A stretch of DNA of 64,000 nucleotides from Adhaeribacter aquaticus DSM 16391 (GCF_000473365.1 NZ_KI421517.1:1323363-1387362), one strand, 5' to 3'. Shown: positions 1 to 9,831, counted from the first letter of the stretch. Notes: generated by a model from the sequence alone, not told the origin. Translations and numbers: made by a program.

Positions 1-3000
1 TAAGTACATTGCTTACACTGTTGCGGGCAGTGGTAGCCAGGGAGCCCCCACCCGAAGATTGCAGCGGATCGGAAGCCATAAAACGACCTAATACAATTAG
101 GGAGAACGCCTGCCGGTTCAGTTCGGAAGCGTCCTGCCGGATGTTTTCCAGGCGCGCCGCTGCCGCATTAGCCGTTCCTGTTCCTCTTGCCGATTCTTCT
201 AACTCAATATCGAAACTGATATCAGGTTTCAACAGATCGCCATCTAAATTGATAATTACATCAAAAGGCAGTTGTTGCCGCGATTGGTTACGGGTTACTT
301 CGTCATCTCCGGATCCGGAAAGCTGGTTTGAAATTAGCTCGGTGGTACCGGTTTTTATATTGTAAATAGCCCGAATGTCCATATTGGCGGTAAACGGATC
401 GCCAGCCCAGGTAATGCTGCTGCCCCGTCCAATTTCAAATTCCCGTTTGGCTAGATTATAAAAGTTTAACCGGTACCGGCCACTGCTTACCACATAGCGT
501 CCGCTTAAGGTAATATGCCCATCATCGTCCATGCCGGTATTTAACTGGCCTCGTCCTCTAATTTCCAAAAAGTCGCCGGAAGCTTCGTCAATAATTACAG
601 TAAACGGAACATTATCCGATACATCTACTACGGCACTTACATTGTAACCAAACAAATTGGTTTGAGACAGGGTATCCCGTTTTTGCAGTTCGGCTAGTCG
701 TGCCGTCAAAGTATCGGTAACATCTACAAACTGTACAATGCCTTCGTGTTCTACCATACCGGCCGCCGTAGCCGGGATAACCAAGGTCATGGCTGAGCCA
801 TCTACTACGGTTACATTGCCGCTAATATCAGGATGGTTTTCCTCACCGCCAATACGGGCATTTGCATTCAGAATAAGCTTTCCATAATAAAGTGGGTTAT
901 CTTCGCGGGTAGAATTCATGACCACGAAGTTGTTGGTGTTCACATTCAGGGCAAAGCGGTAGGTCAGGTAATCTTTGGTAAAGACCGTTCCGTTTACTGT
1001 AGCTTTGTTGTTTAGGGAATCGAGCAGGGTGAAATTATTAAAGCTGATACCCCGTTCATCAAAGGTCATGGATTCGTTTTGTAACCGGAATGGTGCACCC
1101 AGCATGGTAGGTACAAAAGAGGCATTGGCAAAAGTTGCCTGCCCGCGTATGGCCGGCTGAGCTACACTGCCGGTAATGCTTAGCCGCCCAACCAGAGAAC
1201 CTGACATATCCTGCAATTGGCCCATAGCAAAGCCCTCGAACGCAGCTAAATTTAATCCACCAATATCGGCAGTCAGGTTAAGTGAATTAGATGTGGCCTG
1301 AGCTACATAATAGCCGTTAATAGTGGCGTTATTACCATTTCCTGTTAAGCTGGCATTCAAATTATAGCGGTCGCCGCCGGCATTATCGGCCTGCAAAGCA
1401 ATATTACCAATCAGGTTTTTCTGGAAGGCAAAATTATCAACCCGCACATCTGAAGTAAAACTTAGTTTTGTAGGGATGTCGCGTAAAGTAATGGTGCCAT
1501 TTACGGCCCCACTTACTAAACTATCGGTACGCTGAATGGCTTCGGAAATATCGGTTAACTGAAAGTTAGTAAAGCCAATTTGGAAAGGCGAATTCCGGCT
1601 GCTACCCTGGCTATTAAAAGTTAAGGCACTGCCGGCTGCATTCGATAATCGTACATTATTGGCAAATATATCGCCTGTATTATAATACTGGAGGTAATTG
1701 TCGGAATTTACGTTCCAGGGCTGGTGGTTAAAAATAACATCTCCTTGCGTAAACTGAAAGCGGTAAGCGTCGGGCAGCGTATTCAGTAAGCCTCCTAACG
1801 CAAACCGTTCCTGTCCATTGTCTTCCGCAATGGCTAAGCGGGTTTTTAACTGATCGTCCTGGGCGTAGCCTCCAAAACTTAAATTCTTAATAAGCATGGT
1901 AGAATCTGATAACTCCTGCAGACCTACTGCATAATTAATTCTGTTGGCGTCGCCATTTAATTGTATGGTTAAGCTATCAAGATTGTAACTGGTGTAAATT
2001 ATGTTAGGTAAATACCCATCTACATCTAAGGTCTGGTTGGCGCGGGTATAGGAGCCGGTCATAATGCCGGGCCCAAATTTCTTCAATCCGGGTACCAGGC
2101 CATTGGTTAATAAATCAGTACGACGGAAGCGGAAATCGAAGTTAAAGTCATTTAAGTTTACGTTGGCCGGGAATGGGGGCTCCTGAATGTTAAAGTAAGA
2201 ATCGGCGTATTTCATAAAGGCGGTGCCTAATTCTTCGGCGCTGTTGGTTCCTCTAAAAAAGCCATTCATAATATCAGACCGAATCGCAATATTAGTGCTG
2301 CCTATCTGGTTGGCCATCCGGACGAACAAAGAATCGATGCGGTATGTTTTTGGCCCCTGTCGGATAGTGAATTTGCCGGCATCTACAGTGCCGGTTAAGG
2401 TATTAAGTGAGGCTCCCCGCATGTCAGCAACCACTTTTCCCTGCAGGCGCAGCGGGCTGGTATATAAATTTAAAGCCTGTAAATTGGCTTCATCCAGGTT
2501 AAGGGTAAAGGCATAACTTGGTTCTGCCCCACGCATATTTACATTCCCATCAAAATTGAAAGCCAGGTTCTGGTCTTTCATGCTAACCGTGCCATTAAAT
2601 ACATTTCGGTCAGCAAGACCTTTGATAGCAATATTATTGTAGTTGTAGTTGTTGTATTGCACCTGCTGAATGGTAGCATCAATATCGGCGCGCATAGTTT
2701 CTGGTGTTAAGCCCGTGCCGTTAACAGTAGCGGTGGTGGTTATGGTACCTAAGGTACTATCCATCTTCATTAAGTGGCCTAAATTAAACTTGGCTAAACT
2801 AACCGTGCCGTTGTAGCGTTCGCCAGGCTGCATCCGTATGTTAGCAGTTGCATTTCCAAAAGTGGTAGTTATAGTAGAGTTGGTAGTAAAGTTTTCCAAG
2901 CTACCAGTAAAATTACCCGTCAGGCTCATGCTTTCCGGTAGTTGTATGGTAGGAGGAATTAAATCTCGTGGTAATAAAGTTTGAATATCGGTACGGGTGG

Positions 3001-4858
3001 TGGCAAAACGCTGAATAGTTACGTTTGCAAATAAACGATTAGGTTCAGTCAGATTCCGGATGGTACCCGTAGCTTGCAGCGCTGTATTAGGCCCTGCTGT
3101 TAGCCTAACGTTTTGAAGGTTTAAGTTCTGCATGCCGCCATTAATGCCACCGCTCAAACTTACCCGGCTTGGTACCTGGTACCCTGGAGGTAAGGAACCA
3201 GGTGGTAAGAAAGCTAAAATATCAGCGCGAGAAGCGGTAAAGCGAGTAATATTCAGGTTCAGGTTAGCTTTTTCCGGATCTGGTAAGCCCGTAATGGTGC
3301 CGCTTACATTCAGGGCAGTCCCATTTAAACCGGCAGCTTGCAGGTTCTCGATTCTTAGATTATCCATGCGCCCATACATGCGGCCATCTATGTACAGCGG
3401 GCGGTTTAATATACTCCGGAAAGAAGGATTTTTAGCTAATGCCGGCTGGAAATACAATAAGTCACGGAAGCCAATTTTTGAATTATCTAAATCAGCTTCG
3501 ATGGTTAAACGGTTGATATTATCAGCTATGGTTTCTAAAGACGGATACCCTATAGCAAATCGCCTGCGTAAAATACTTTCACCGGTTTCCAGGTGCAGAT
3601 CTTCTAAAGCGGCACGGGTGGAGTCGACAGAGATAGCAGCGGTAAATTTCCGAACTTCAAAACCACTCTTTTCTTTCAATCTAAAATCATTTAAATCAGC
3701 GGCTATGCGGTTCTGGCTAAAGTAAAAGTCATCCAGATCCAGGTTGATATCTGTAAAATTTAAATGATTAAAATCCATGCCGGTAGTCTGGGCGGGAGTG
3801 TTATAATTTCCAAACTGTACGTTAAGCCCCCCAATGTTCATGTCTTTCAGGGTTACTACCCAGTTTACGGGTGCTCCTTCTCTTTCTTCTACCGCTTTGT
3901 CCAGTTCTTTCGCTGTTTCTACGGGTTCAATGGCCATAGAATCCGGATGCGTATACTTGTCCTGGAAGTAAGCGACTGAGGTATTCTGTAGATCAAACTT
4001 ATTCAGGTTTACTTTGGCATTGGGTAGGTCAATGTTATCGGCCTGAAGTTCAGTGCGGCCTATATTTAAAGCTATGCGCTGCGAGGCAACTGTATTCTGG
4101 TAATTTAATTTTACTTTTTCCAATAATACGCTGCCTATATTAAACTGCATTGTCAAAGGTTTGGTCTCCGCTGTATCAGTTGTGGCATCAGGTACTTTGG
4201 TTTGAATAATATTGGCATAACTGTTTTGCAGGGTTACGTTATTAATCCGGTATATTTCTTTATCGGGATTAATTTCATCCATGCGGGCTTTTAGGTTGCC
4301 AATGCGGGTGCGAACATTATTACCATAAATCTGGTCGTCCATTGTCAGGAAAATATTCTCCAGTTGCATATCGCCCATTTTATAGGTAAAAGGTGCGGCA
4401 GTAGTATCTACCGGTTGCGCAGTAGCTGTATCTGCGGCAAAAGCATTTAATACAAAGTCATAGTTGGTAGTACTGTCGGGCATAAAAGTTTTTATATGCG
4501 CCGTAGCATTCCGTAAGGTGGCAGAACTGATATTGATTTCGCTATTAAGTAGGGAAAAAAAGTTAATATCCAGGCCCAGCCGACCAGCATAGAGCAACGT
4601 ATCGCCTTTCTGGTCTTCCATGTAAAAATCTTCTAAAACAAAGCTGTTTCTAAAGTCTGTTTTAACACGGCCAATGCGCACTTCCGTTTTCAGCTTATCA
4701 GCTAAATAATTTGTGCCCTTGTCTGCTAAGTAATTTTGGGTGGCCGAAAACTGCAGGGCTATCACCAGCACCAGAATTAAAACCAAGGGGATCCCGATAA
4801 TCCACAAAAGGATTTTAAGGATGGTACGGCCAATATGAGAGTTATGTGTAGTTGTCAA
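1..4858 (-). CDS. TamB-like translocation/assembly module protein (DUF490), C-terminus cut by window edge
   Basis: This frame is open on the minus strand from about 4890 to the window edge, about 1,619 codons, without a stop. An N-terminal hydrophobic anchor (ILKILLWIIGIPLVLILVL) is followed by long repetitive beta-rich sequence with AsmA/TamB character (for example DLDNSKIGFRDLLYF and NVNLNDFNFDFRF). The visible end (SSGDDEVTRNQ, then IVLGRF) matches the conserved TamB C-terminal domain. Family members are inner-membrane-anchored proteins that span the periplasm and help outer-membrane biogenesis or lipid transport. No ATG lies in frame near the N-terminus. I placed the start at TTG 4858, which gives MTTTHNSHIG before the anchor. 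The ATG at 4892 is out of frame and stops after 16 codons. Family assignment is firm; the start is uncertain. Confidence 0.92.
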   Translation of the reverse strand, partial: MTTTHNSHIGRTILKILLWIIGIPLVLILVLVIALQFSATQNYLADKGTNYLADKLKTEVRIGRVKTDFRNSFVLEDFYMEDQKGDTLLYAGRLGLDINFFSLLNSEINISSATLRNATAHIKTFMPDSTTNYDFVLNAFAADTATAQPVDTTAAPFTYKMGDMQLENIFLTMDDQIYGNNVRTRIGNLKARMDEINPDKEIYRINNVTLQNSYANIIQTKVPDATTDTAETKPLTMQFNIGSVLLEKVKLNYQNTVASQRIALNIGRTELQADNIDLPNAKVNLNKFDLQNTSVAYFQDKYTHPDSMAIEPVETAKELDKAVEEREGAPVNWVVTLKDMNIGGLNVQFGNYNTPAQTTGMDFNHLNFTDINLDLDDFYFSQNRIAADLNDFRLKEKSGFEVRKFTAAISVDSTRAALEDLHLETGESILRRRFAIGYPSLETIADNINRLTIEADLDNSKIGFRDLLYFQPALAKNPSFRSILNRPLYIDGRMYGRMDNLRIENLQAAGLNGTALNVSGTITGLPDPEKANLNLNITRFTASRADILAFLPPGSLPPGYQVPSRVSLSGGINGGMQNLNLQNVRLTAGPNTALQATGTIRNLTEPNRLFANVTIQRFATTRTDIQTLLPRDLIPPTIQLPESMSLTGNFTGSLENFTTNSTITTTFGNATANIRMQPGERYNGTVSLAKFNLGHLMKMDSTLGTITTTATVNGTGLTPETMRADIDATIQQVQYNNYNYNNIAIKGLADRNVFNGTVSMKDQNLAFNFDGNVNMRGAEPSYAFTLNLDEANLQALNLYTSPLRLQGKVVADMRGASLNTLTGTVDAGKFTIRQGPKTYRIDSLFVRMANQIGSTNIAIRSDIMNGFFRGTNSAEELGTAFMKYADSYFNIQEPPFPANVNLNDFNFDFRFRRTDLLTNGLVPGLKKFGPGIMTGSYTRANQTLDVDGYLPNIIYTSYNLDSLTIQLNGDANRINYAVGLQELSDSTMLIKNLSFGGYAQDDQLKTRLAIAEDNGQERFALGGLLNTLPDAYRFQFTQGDVIFNHQPWNVNSDNYLQYYNTGDIFANNVRLSNAAGSALTFNSQGSSRNSPFQIGFTNFQLTDISEAIQRTDSLVSGAVNGTITLRDIPTKLSFTSDVRVDNFAFQKNLIGNIALQADNAGGDRYNLNASLTGNGNNATINGYYVAQATSNSLNLTADIGGLNLAAFEGFAMGQLQDMSGSLVGRLSITGSVAQPAIRGQATFANASFVPTMLGAPFRLQNESMTFDERGISFNNFTLLDSLNNKATVNGTVFTKDYLTYRFALNVNTNNFVVMNSTREDNPLYYGKLILNANARIGGEENHPDISGNVTVVDGSAMTLVIPATAAGMVEHEGIVQFVDVTDTLTARLAELQKRDTLSQTNLFGYNVSAVVDVSDNVPFTVIIDEASGDFLEIRGRGQLNTGMDDDGHITLSGRYVVSSGRYRLNFYNLAKREFEIGRGSSITWAGDPFTANMDIRAIYNIKTGTTELISNQLSGSGDDEVTRNQSRQQLPFDVIINLDGDLLKPDISFDIELEESARGTGTANAAAARLENIRQDASELNRQAFSLIVLGRFMASDPLQSSGGGSLATTARNSVSNVL

Positions 4859-4968
4859 CGATGCGAATTGAATTTTCTTCCGAACTCGTCATACGTTTTT
4901 TTATCACTTTGGATAGTCTTTGATTTGGATATATTATAAAATTTTTATATGTAGAATAGGTTATAAAG

Positions 4969-4997
4969 CAAAAAGCCGGGAATTTACCGGCTTTTTG
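4969..4997 (-). terminator. Intrinsic terminator of the 5023-5745 gene
   Basis: A perfect 11-bp inverted repeat (CAAAAAGCCGG / CCGGCTTTTTG) has a 7-nt loop. It lies 26 bp past the stop codon of the minus-strand gene and upstream of the TamB-like gene, so it separates the two transcription units. Confidence 0.85.
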
Positions 4998-5022
4998 TCA
5001 ACTGCAAAATATTATTTAATCC

Positions 5023-5745
5023 TTATTTATCTTCATGTATACCGTTAGAAGAGTTGTTTTCAGCGGAGCTGCCAAAATTTAATTGCCGATCCAGGTCTTC
5101 CAATCGGCTATCCAGGGTTTGGAGTTGAGAATTTATATCACGGGCTTTTTTATCTTTATTTATAACGCTACTCATTAACTCTATTTTCTGATTGAGTAAC
5201 ATCATCTTCTCATTTAAAAGACGCGACCGATCCAGTTGTAAGAATATTTCGCTCTGCATGGCATCTAACGTGGCTTTATCATAAAAACCTGTTGCAGACA
5301 AGCCGCCTGACTGCACATTGCCCTGGCGCTGATAGCTCATGGAGCCATTTAAATCAGGGTTGGTAGTGGCAGTGTTATTGTTGCTCAGAGACTTGTTCCC
5401 ATTAGAGGAGTTGCTGCTTCTGTTTTGAGAAACGCTGCTAGCCGGATTTTTTTTATTATGACCAACTTTAGAGCTTTTATCCACAGCAGATTGGCTGCCA
5501 CTGGAGCTTAATGGATCGCCGTTATAGCCAGGGTTGCTTAAATAGTTATGTTGCACCTGGTTATAAACATCGGAAGGAGCATTAGTATTGGCACCTGCTT
5601 TGGTATTAGTACCCGATTGTGAGGTTGTACTTTTATCTCTTTGAGATTGCGTTCGGTTAGTGGAAGAGCCATTACTCTGTGCATTGGCAGCCAACGAGCA
5701 AAAAGCAAAAGCAACTGCCGGAATTAATTTAATGTAACGTTTCAT
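5023..5745 (-). CDS. Ser/Asn/Thr-rich exported protein of unknown function
   Basis: 240 aa. A clear signal peptide (MKRYIKLIPAVAFAFCSLAANAQ) is followed by about 120 residues of low-complexity Ser/Asn/Thr/Gln sequence, probably disordered. The C-terminal ~90 residues (from about FYDKATLDAMQSEIFLQLDR) are rich in Leu, Gln and Lys with heptad-like spacing and probably form coiled coil. I recognise no named domain. It is transcribed as a single gene, with a strong terminator downstream and about 500 bp of non-coding DNA upstream. A periplasmic or surface role is an inference from the signal peptide only. Confidence 0.8.
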   Translation of the reverse strand: MKRYIKLIPAVAFAFCSLAANAQSNGSSTNRTQSQRDKSTTSQSGTNTKAGANTNAPSDVYNQVQHNYLSNPGYNGDPLSSSGSQSAVDKSSKVGHNKKNPASSVSQNRSSNSSNGNKSLSNNNTATTNPDLNGSMSYQRQGNVQSGGLSATGFYDKATLDAMQSEIFLQLDRSRLLNEKMMLLNQKIELMSSVINKDKKARDINSQLQTLDSRLEDLDRQLNFGSSAENNSSNGIHEDK

Positions 5746-6242
5746 AGCTTATTAATTTAGGTTAAACATTTACCTCCGGCCGGCAGAAACTACCAAAATG
5801 GACACATGGGTTTTCCTAAATTAAATTTTGCTGATTTCCCCGCTGTCCTTTCTCATTTCTTACCAGACCAACTTTGCTACTCAGTTAGCAGCAAAGCCTG
5901 ATTTTTTACGGGTACCAAATATGATAGGATAAAATTTATGGTAAAAAATTTGGGTATCAAGTATAGATTCTGCTTTAATTACAATAAAATAATTTATTAG
6001 TTAATATTTTAATATTCAGTGTTTTATATGTAGTAATGGAGGGTGTCATTAAGGGTCGGTAGCCATTTTAGAAGTGCTACTTTACAAACTGACCTAGCAG
6101 CAGGTAAAAGCAACATAAATAAAACCAGAATTTTTTTTCTGAAAATTTATCAGTGGGGGTTTAAATAAAATTACCTAAGTTTAACGTTCGATTGTAGAAA
6201 ATACACCACAAACTAATTCAATTCATTTAACTAAGTAAAGAC
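5746..6242. other. Divergent intergenic region, no gene seen
   Basis: About 500 bp of AT-rich DNA between two divergent exported-protein genes. It must hold both promoters. A weak TAnnTTTG-like element (TAAGTTTA) lies near 6176, upstream of the CHRD lipoprotein. I see no ORF with coding character and no repeat. Confidence 0.5.
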
Positions 6243-6740
6243 ATGAGAAAGCAAGTAAGAAAAGCAACATTTTCCCTAACGGGACTTTTATTGGTAATGG
6301 CTTTAGTTTTGGGAGCTTGTAAAAAAGATGAAGAATCGCCGGTAGTAACTTTTCAAACTACCACTTTATCTGGTGCAAATGAAAGACCGACCGTAGTTAA
6401 CTCACCAGGAACCGGAACAGTTAATGGTTCTTATAATAAGGATACAAAAACAATAACGTATACCATAGCCTGGAGCGGAATAACTACCAATGTAACCGGT
6501 ATGCACTTTCATAATGCTATCCCAACAGCAAATCTGCCTGCAACGGCTGTTTCTGGTAACATAGTTATTCCAATACCAGGTACCGGAAATCCAGCTACTT
6601 ATACCTCCCCTGTTTCTGGTACTACCCGTACGCTTACTGCTGATGAGGAAACTGCTTTATTGGCTGGTAACTGGTATGTAAATATTCATAGCAGCCAATT
6701 TCCGGGTGGCGAACTTCGGGCACAGGTACTTCCCCGCTAG
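6243..6740 (+). CDS. CHRD domain-containing lipoprotein
   Basis: 165 aa. The N-terminus is a lipoprotein signal with lipobox LGAC (Cys about residue 26) followed by acidic and basic residues (KKDEE). The rest is one CHRD domain: the TTLSGANERPTV start, the GTVNGSYN strand, MHFHNA, and the closing WYVNIHSSQFPGGELRAQV are all typical. CHRD domains, first seen in chordin, occur in many bacterial secreted proteins of unknown function. The protein is probably anchored in the outer membrane. It is monocistronic, with an inverted repeat about 75 bp past the stop. Confidence 0.9.
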   Translation: MRKQVRKATFSLTGLLLVMALVLGACKKDEESPVVTFQTTTLSGANERPTVVNSPGTGTVNGSYNKDTKTITYTIAWSGITTNVTGMHFHNAIPTANLPATAVSGNIVIPIPGTGNPATYTSPVSGTTRTLTADEETALLAGNWYVNIHSSQFPGGELRAQVLPR

Positions 6741-6816
6741 TAAGCTATAACCTATAATTTTTTAAGTAGCTAAAGCAGTTATTTAATTAATATTGACAAA
6801 TTTCATTTAAACTAAG

Positions 6817-6845
6817 GAGGAGAAAAGACTTAGTCTTTTCTCCTC
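6817..6845 (+). terminator. Probable terminator hairpin of the CHRD gene
   Basis: A 13-bp perfect inverted repeat (GAGGAGAAAAGAC / GTCTTTTCTCCTC) with a 3-nt loop, 76 bp after the CHRD stop. There is no T-run immediately after the stem, so the terminator role is likely but not certain. Confidence 0.6.
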
Positions 6846-7264
6846 TCTGGCATGCTGTACCTTTATTAGCCTTCATTAAAATATATTGCTGTTACGGCTC
6901 TAATCCCCACTTCAATTAATGAAGTTAGTAGAGAGCAAAAAGAAATTGGTAACTGCAAACCAGCAGGCTCTTTGTAAACTGATAGTATTTAGCCCACTCC
7001 CTCTAGTGTAATTGCTCTGGTTATCCTTATACTATTTTTAATTAAGGAATAATCCCCTATTTCCTTGTAAAGAGGTAATATAAAGCTTTTTTCGTTGCTA
7101 AAACTGAGGTAAAATGGCCTTCTGTACTAAACTGTTTAGTCGGAATCCAACGTATTAGCTGCTTTCTGGAGCGGCTTTAAAGGCTAAATTATATAGGTCT
7201 TTACTATATTAGAGAGAGTATATAATTGGTACATATTTTGTTGTAATATACAAAAAGAAGTGCC
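6846..7264. other. Intergenic region, no gene seen
   Basis: About 420 bp of AT-rich sequence before the small lipoprotein gene at 7265. I found no coding frame, repeat or convincing promoter. Confidence 0.45.
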
Positions 7265-7534
7265 ATGAAAAAGTTTCTAATTTTTATCGGTCTAGTTATC
7301 CTGGTTGGGTCAGGTTTAACTAGTTGTACCGGAGCTTATGTAGGTTATTCTTCCTACCCTGCTTATCCGGTGGTACCAGCTCCTTATTATCGCACTTACC
7401 CCAGACCCTATTTCCGACCATACATGGTATACCCGCAACCTTATCGGTACTACCCACCTCCTGGCCATGGTCGGGGTGGCTACTACGGAAGAGGTGGCGG
7501 CAGACACCAAGGGCGGTATTATCGGGGATATTAA
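7265..7534 (+). CDS. Small Tyr/Pro/Gly/Arg-rich lipoprotein
   Basis: 89 aa. The signal sequence MKKFLIFIGLVILVGSGLTSC ends in lipobox LTSC. The mature part is very rich in Tyr, Pro, Gly and Arg (SYPAYPVVPAPYYRTYPRP, then GRGGYYGRGGGRHQGRYYRGY). Such tails are common in short Bacteroidota lipoproteins and are often unstructured. No function is assignable. The two other frames that stay open over this region are products of its skewed composition. A strong bidirectional terminator follows 8 bp after the stop. Confidence 0.8.
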   Translation: MKKFLIFIGLVILVGSGLTSCTGAYVGYSSYPAYPVVPAPYYRTYPRPYFRPYMVYPQPYRYYPPPGHGRGGYYGRGGGRHQGRYYRGY

Positions 7535-7542
7535 GTAGAAAT

Positions 7543-7573
7543 AAAAAAGCTTCGCGTATAACGAAGCTTTTTT
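7543..7573. terminator. Bidirectional intrinsic terminator
   Basis: A perfect 12-bp stem (AAAAAAGCTTCG / CGAAGCTTTTTT) sits between the convergent genes at 7265-7534 and 7595-7885. It has A- and T-runs on both sides, so it can serve both transcripts. Confidence 0.9.
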
Positions 7574-7594
7574 ATTTGATTTGAGCAGGAAAGG

Positions 7595-7885
7595 CTAAAT
7601 CATATAAGTATCTAGTAAAGGCTCGTATTCTTTGTGCTTTCGGATATAAGCGGCTACTATCGGACAGGAAGCAATTACTTTATAATTATTGTTCTGCGCA
7701 TATTCTAATCCGGTTTTAATTAATTGAAAAGCAACGCCCTTCCCTCTAAAGTTTTCGGGTACAAATGTATGTTGAAAGTTCATCACATTATCTTTTGGTA
7801 AACTATAGGCCAATTCAGCCTGGTCGTTTTCCAGAGTAATGCTAAATTCCTGATTGTCTTTATCGTGATTTACAGTAGTTTCCAT
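7595..7885 (-). CDS. GNAT-family N-acetyltransferase, short YjdJ/Acetyltransf_CG type
   Basis: 96 aa, the usual length of this compact GNAT subfamily. The acetyl-CoA binding loop is visible as ENFRGKGVAFQLI (the RGKGVA motif), preceded by the strand NFQHTFVP. It is followed by the helix and the strand NNYKVIASCPIVAAYI, where the CP-x-A-x-Y-I pattern is typical. The substrate of this family is not established. The gene is transcribed away from radA, and the 575-bp divergent region carries a 31-bp palindrome. Confidence 0.85.
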   Translation of the reverse strand: METTVNHDKDNQEFSITLENDQAELAYSLPKDNVMNFQHTFVPENFRGKGVAFQLIKTGLEYAQNNNYKVIASCPIVAAYIRKHKEYEPLLDTYMI

Positions 7886-8014
7886 AATAAGTGTATTAGT
7901 AGCTAATTCTCAAGCCTTACGCCGGTAAAAACAGAAAGTTCGCCTACTTATAATCCAGAAGCAGTACTGAAGGTAGTTGCTTATTATAAACCTAGCTTTA
8001 TAACTTGGTTCTGG

Positions 8015-8045
8015 CAATATATTACTTTGGCAAAGTAATATATTG
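8015..8045. promoter_or_regulatory. 31-bp perfect palindrome, operator-like
   Basis: Two 15-bp arms (CAATATATTACTTTG and its exact reverse complement) flank one central base. The site lies 130 bp upstream of the divergent GNAT gene start and 415 bp upstream of radA. A second small inverted repeat (TCCTAC / GTAGGA, 8046-8065) directly follows. Symmetry of this size without a T-tail suggests a dimeric repressor site rather than a terminator. The remainder of 7886-8460 shows no gene. Confidence 0.55.
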
Positions 8046-8460
8046 TCCTACATCCTCCGGTAGGATTCTAAAAATTAGTTGCTAATAAAGCTTTAATGTA
8101 TCTATCCATTTCCTTCTATACTTTATAAAAACGGTAAATTTTTAAATCAATAATGCAGAAAGAGATTTCTATTGTAAGAAATTAAATAGAATTTATTTAA
8201 TAAGTTATTGCCTAATTTATGATTCTTTATGTGAAATATAAAAGCATATATTAAAGTATTTCTATATTATACAGTTTCGCTTTAACGGGTGCCAGAATGA
8301 GCAATATGTAGGAAAAACAGCAAAAAGCTAGTATCTTGTATAGGTGTTTAAAGGGCAAACCTATTTAATGGCTGCTCGGTTAAGCATAACATTTTCAATC
8401 AAAGATTATTCTCGCCAAGTTATTAATATTACCTCTTTAATACTTGGATCTCATTAATAC

Positions 8461-9831
8461 ATGGCTAAAGTTAAAACCTCTTATTTCTGCCAAAACTGCG
8501 GTGCCCAATCTGCGAAATGGATTGGGCGGTGCCCGGCTTGTGGTGAATGGAATACCTATGTAGAAGAAGTATTGCAACGAGAAGAAGCTAGCGGTCCTAC
8601 CTGGCGGAGCACTTCTACTCAGGTAGCAGCTAAACCTCGTGCTATTGCCGAAATAAATTACCAGGAAGAGTCTCGGGTTGTAACTGCGGACCAAGAGCTT
8701 AACCGGGTATTGGGAGGCGGTATCGTGCCCGGTTCTATGGTATTAATTGGCGGCGAACCAGGCATTGGTAAATCTACTCTAATGCTGCAGATAGCCCTAA
8801 GTTTAAAGAAAAACCGGGTGCTGTATATCTCTGGAGAAGAAAGCGACCAACAAATAAAAATGCGGGCTGAGCGCTTAGGCGTGCAACATCCTAACTGTTT
8901 TATTTTAACCGAAACCGGTACCCAAAATATTTTTAAACAAATAGAACAATTACAGCCCAATGTGCTGATCGTCGATTCTATTCAAACCTTGCATTCCTCG
9001 TTCATAGAATCAGGCGCTGGTAGTATTTCGCAAGTGCGTGAGTGTACCGCAGAGTTATTAAAATATGCAAAAGAAAGTGGAACGCCTGTGTTTTTAATTG
9101 GTCATATTACCAAAGAAGGAAACTTAGCTGGCCCTAAAATTTTAGAGCATATGGTAGATACTGTGTTGCAGTTTGAGGGAGATCGGCACATGACCTACCG
9201 CATTTTGCGTACTACCAAAAACCGCTTCGGTTCTACGGCCGAACTGGGAATTTATGAGATGCATGGGACTGGTTTACGCGAAGTAAGCAATCCTTCCGAA
9301 ATTTTATTATCGCAGCGCGAAGAAAACTTAAGCGGGATTAGTATTGGCGCTACTTTAGAAGGGAACCGGCCATTGTTAATTGAAGTGCAAAGCCTGGTGA
9401 GTCCGGCTACCTATGGTACTCCGCAGCGTTCCTCTACCGGGTATGATGCTAAACGGCTTAATATGTTACTGGCGGTACTGGAAAAGCGGGGCGGATTTAA
9501 ATTAGGATCCCAAGATGTATTTTTAAATATTGCCGGGGGATTAAAAGTAGAAGATCCGGCTATTGATTTAGCAGTATGTGCCTCCATCCTATCATCTTTT
9601 GAAGATATCGCCATACCCAACACTACTTGTTTCGCTGCCGAAGTAGGCTTAAGTGGCGAAATTAGGGCTGTTAATCGGATAGATCAGCGTATAGGTGAAG
9701 CTGAAAAACTAGGCTTTACAGAAATATATATTTCTAAATTCAATGTAAAGGGAACCGACCTAAAACGCTACGGCATTAAAGTGCATGCTGTAAGTAAACT
9801 TGAAGAAGTATTGAGTGGTCTCTTTGGATAA
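8461..9831 (+). CDS. radA: DNA repair protein RadA
   Basis: 456 aa, full length. An N-terminal C4 zinc finger (C10, C13, C24, C27) is followed by the RecA-like ATPase with Walker A GEPGIGKST (about 98-106) and Walker B around VLIVDSIQTL. The RadA-specific KNRFG motif is at 253-257, and the C-terminal third is Lon-protease-like. RadA is a DnaB-type branch-migration helicase that helps process recombination intermediates and stalled forks. The ATG start directly precedes the zinc finger. It is apparently monocistronic. Confidence 0.97.
   Translation: MAKVKTSYFCQNCGAQSAKWIGRCPACGEWNTYVEEVLQREEASGPTWRSTSTQVAAKPRAIAEINYQEESRVVTADQELNRVLGGGIVPGSMVLIGGEPGIGKSTLMLQIALSLKKNRVLYISGEESDQQIKMRAERLGVQHPNCFILTETGTQNIFKQIEQLQPNVLIVDSIQTLHSSFIESGAGSISQVRECTAELLKYAKESGTPVFLIGHITKEGNLAGPKILEHMVDTVLQFEGDRHMTYRILRTTKNRFGSTAELGIYEMHGTGLREVSNPSEILLSQREENLSGISIGATLEGNRPLLIEVQSLVSPATYGTPQRSSTGYDAKRLNMLLAVLEKRGGFKLGSQDVFLNIAGGLKVEDPAIDLAVCASILSSFEDIAIPNTTCFAAEVGLSGEIRAVNRIDQRIGEAEKLGFTEIYISKFNVKGTDLKRYGIKVHAVSKLEEVLSGLFG

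Noticed and set aside
3132-3725. Plus-strand ORF of 197 codons
   Set aside because: It is a shadow of the TamB-like gene on the minus strand; its composition is not that of a protein and the minus-strand frame is continuously coding.
7316-7584. Overlapping ORFs on both strands of the Tyr-rich lipoprotein gene
   Set aside because: Only the frame at 7265 has a signal peptide and lipobox; the others are composition shadows.
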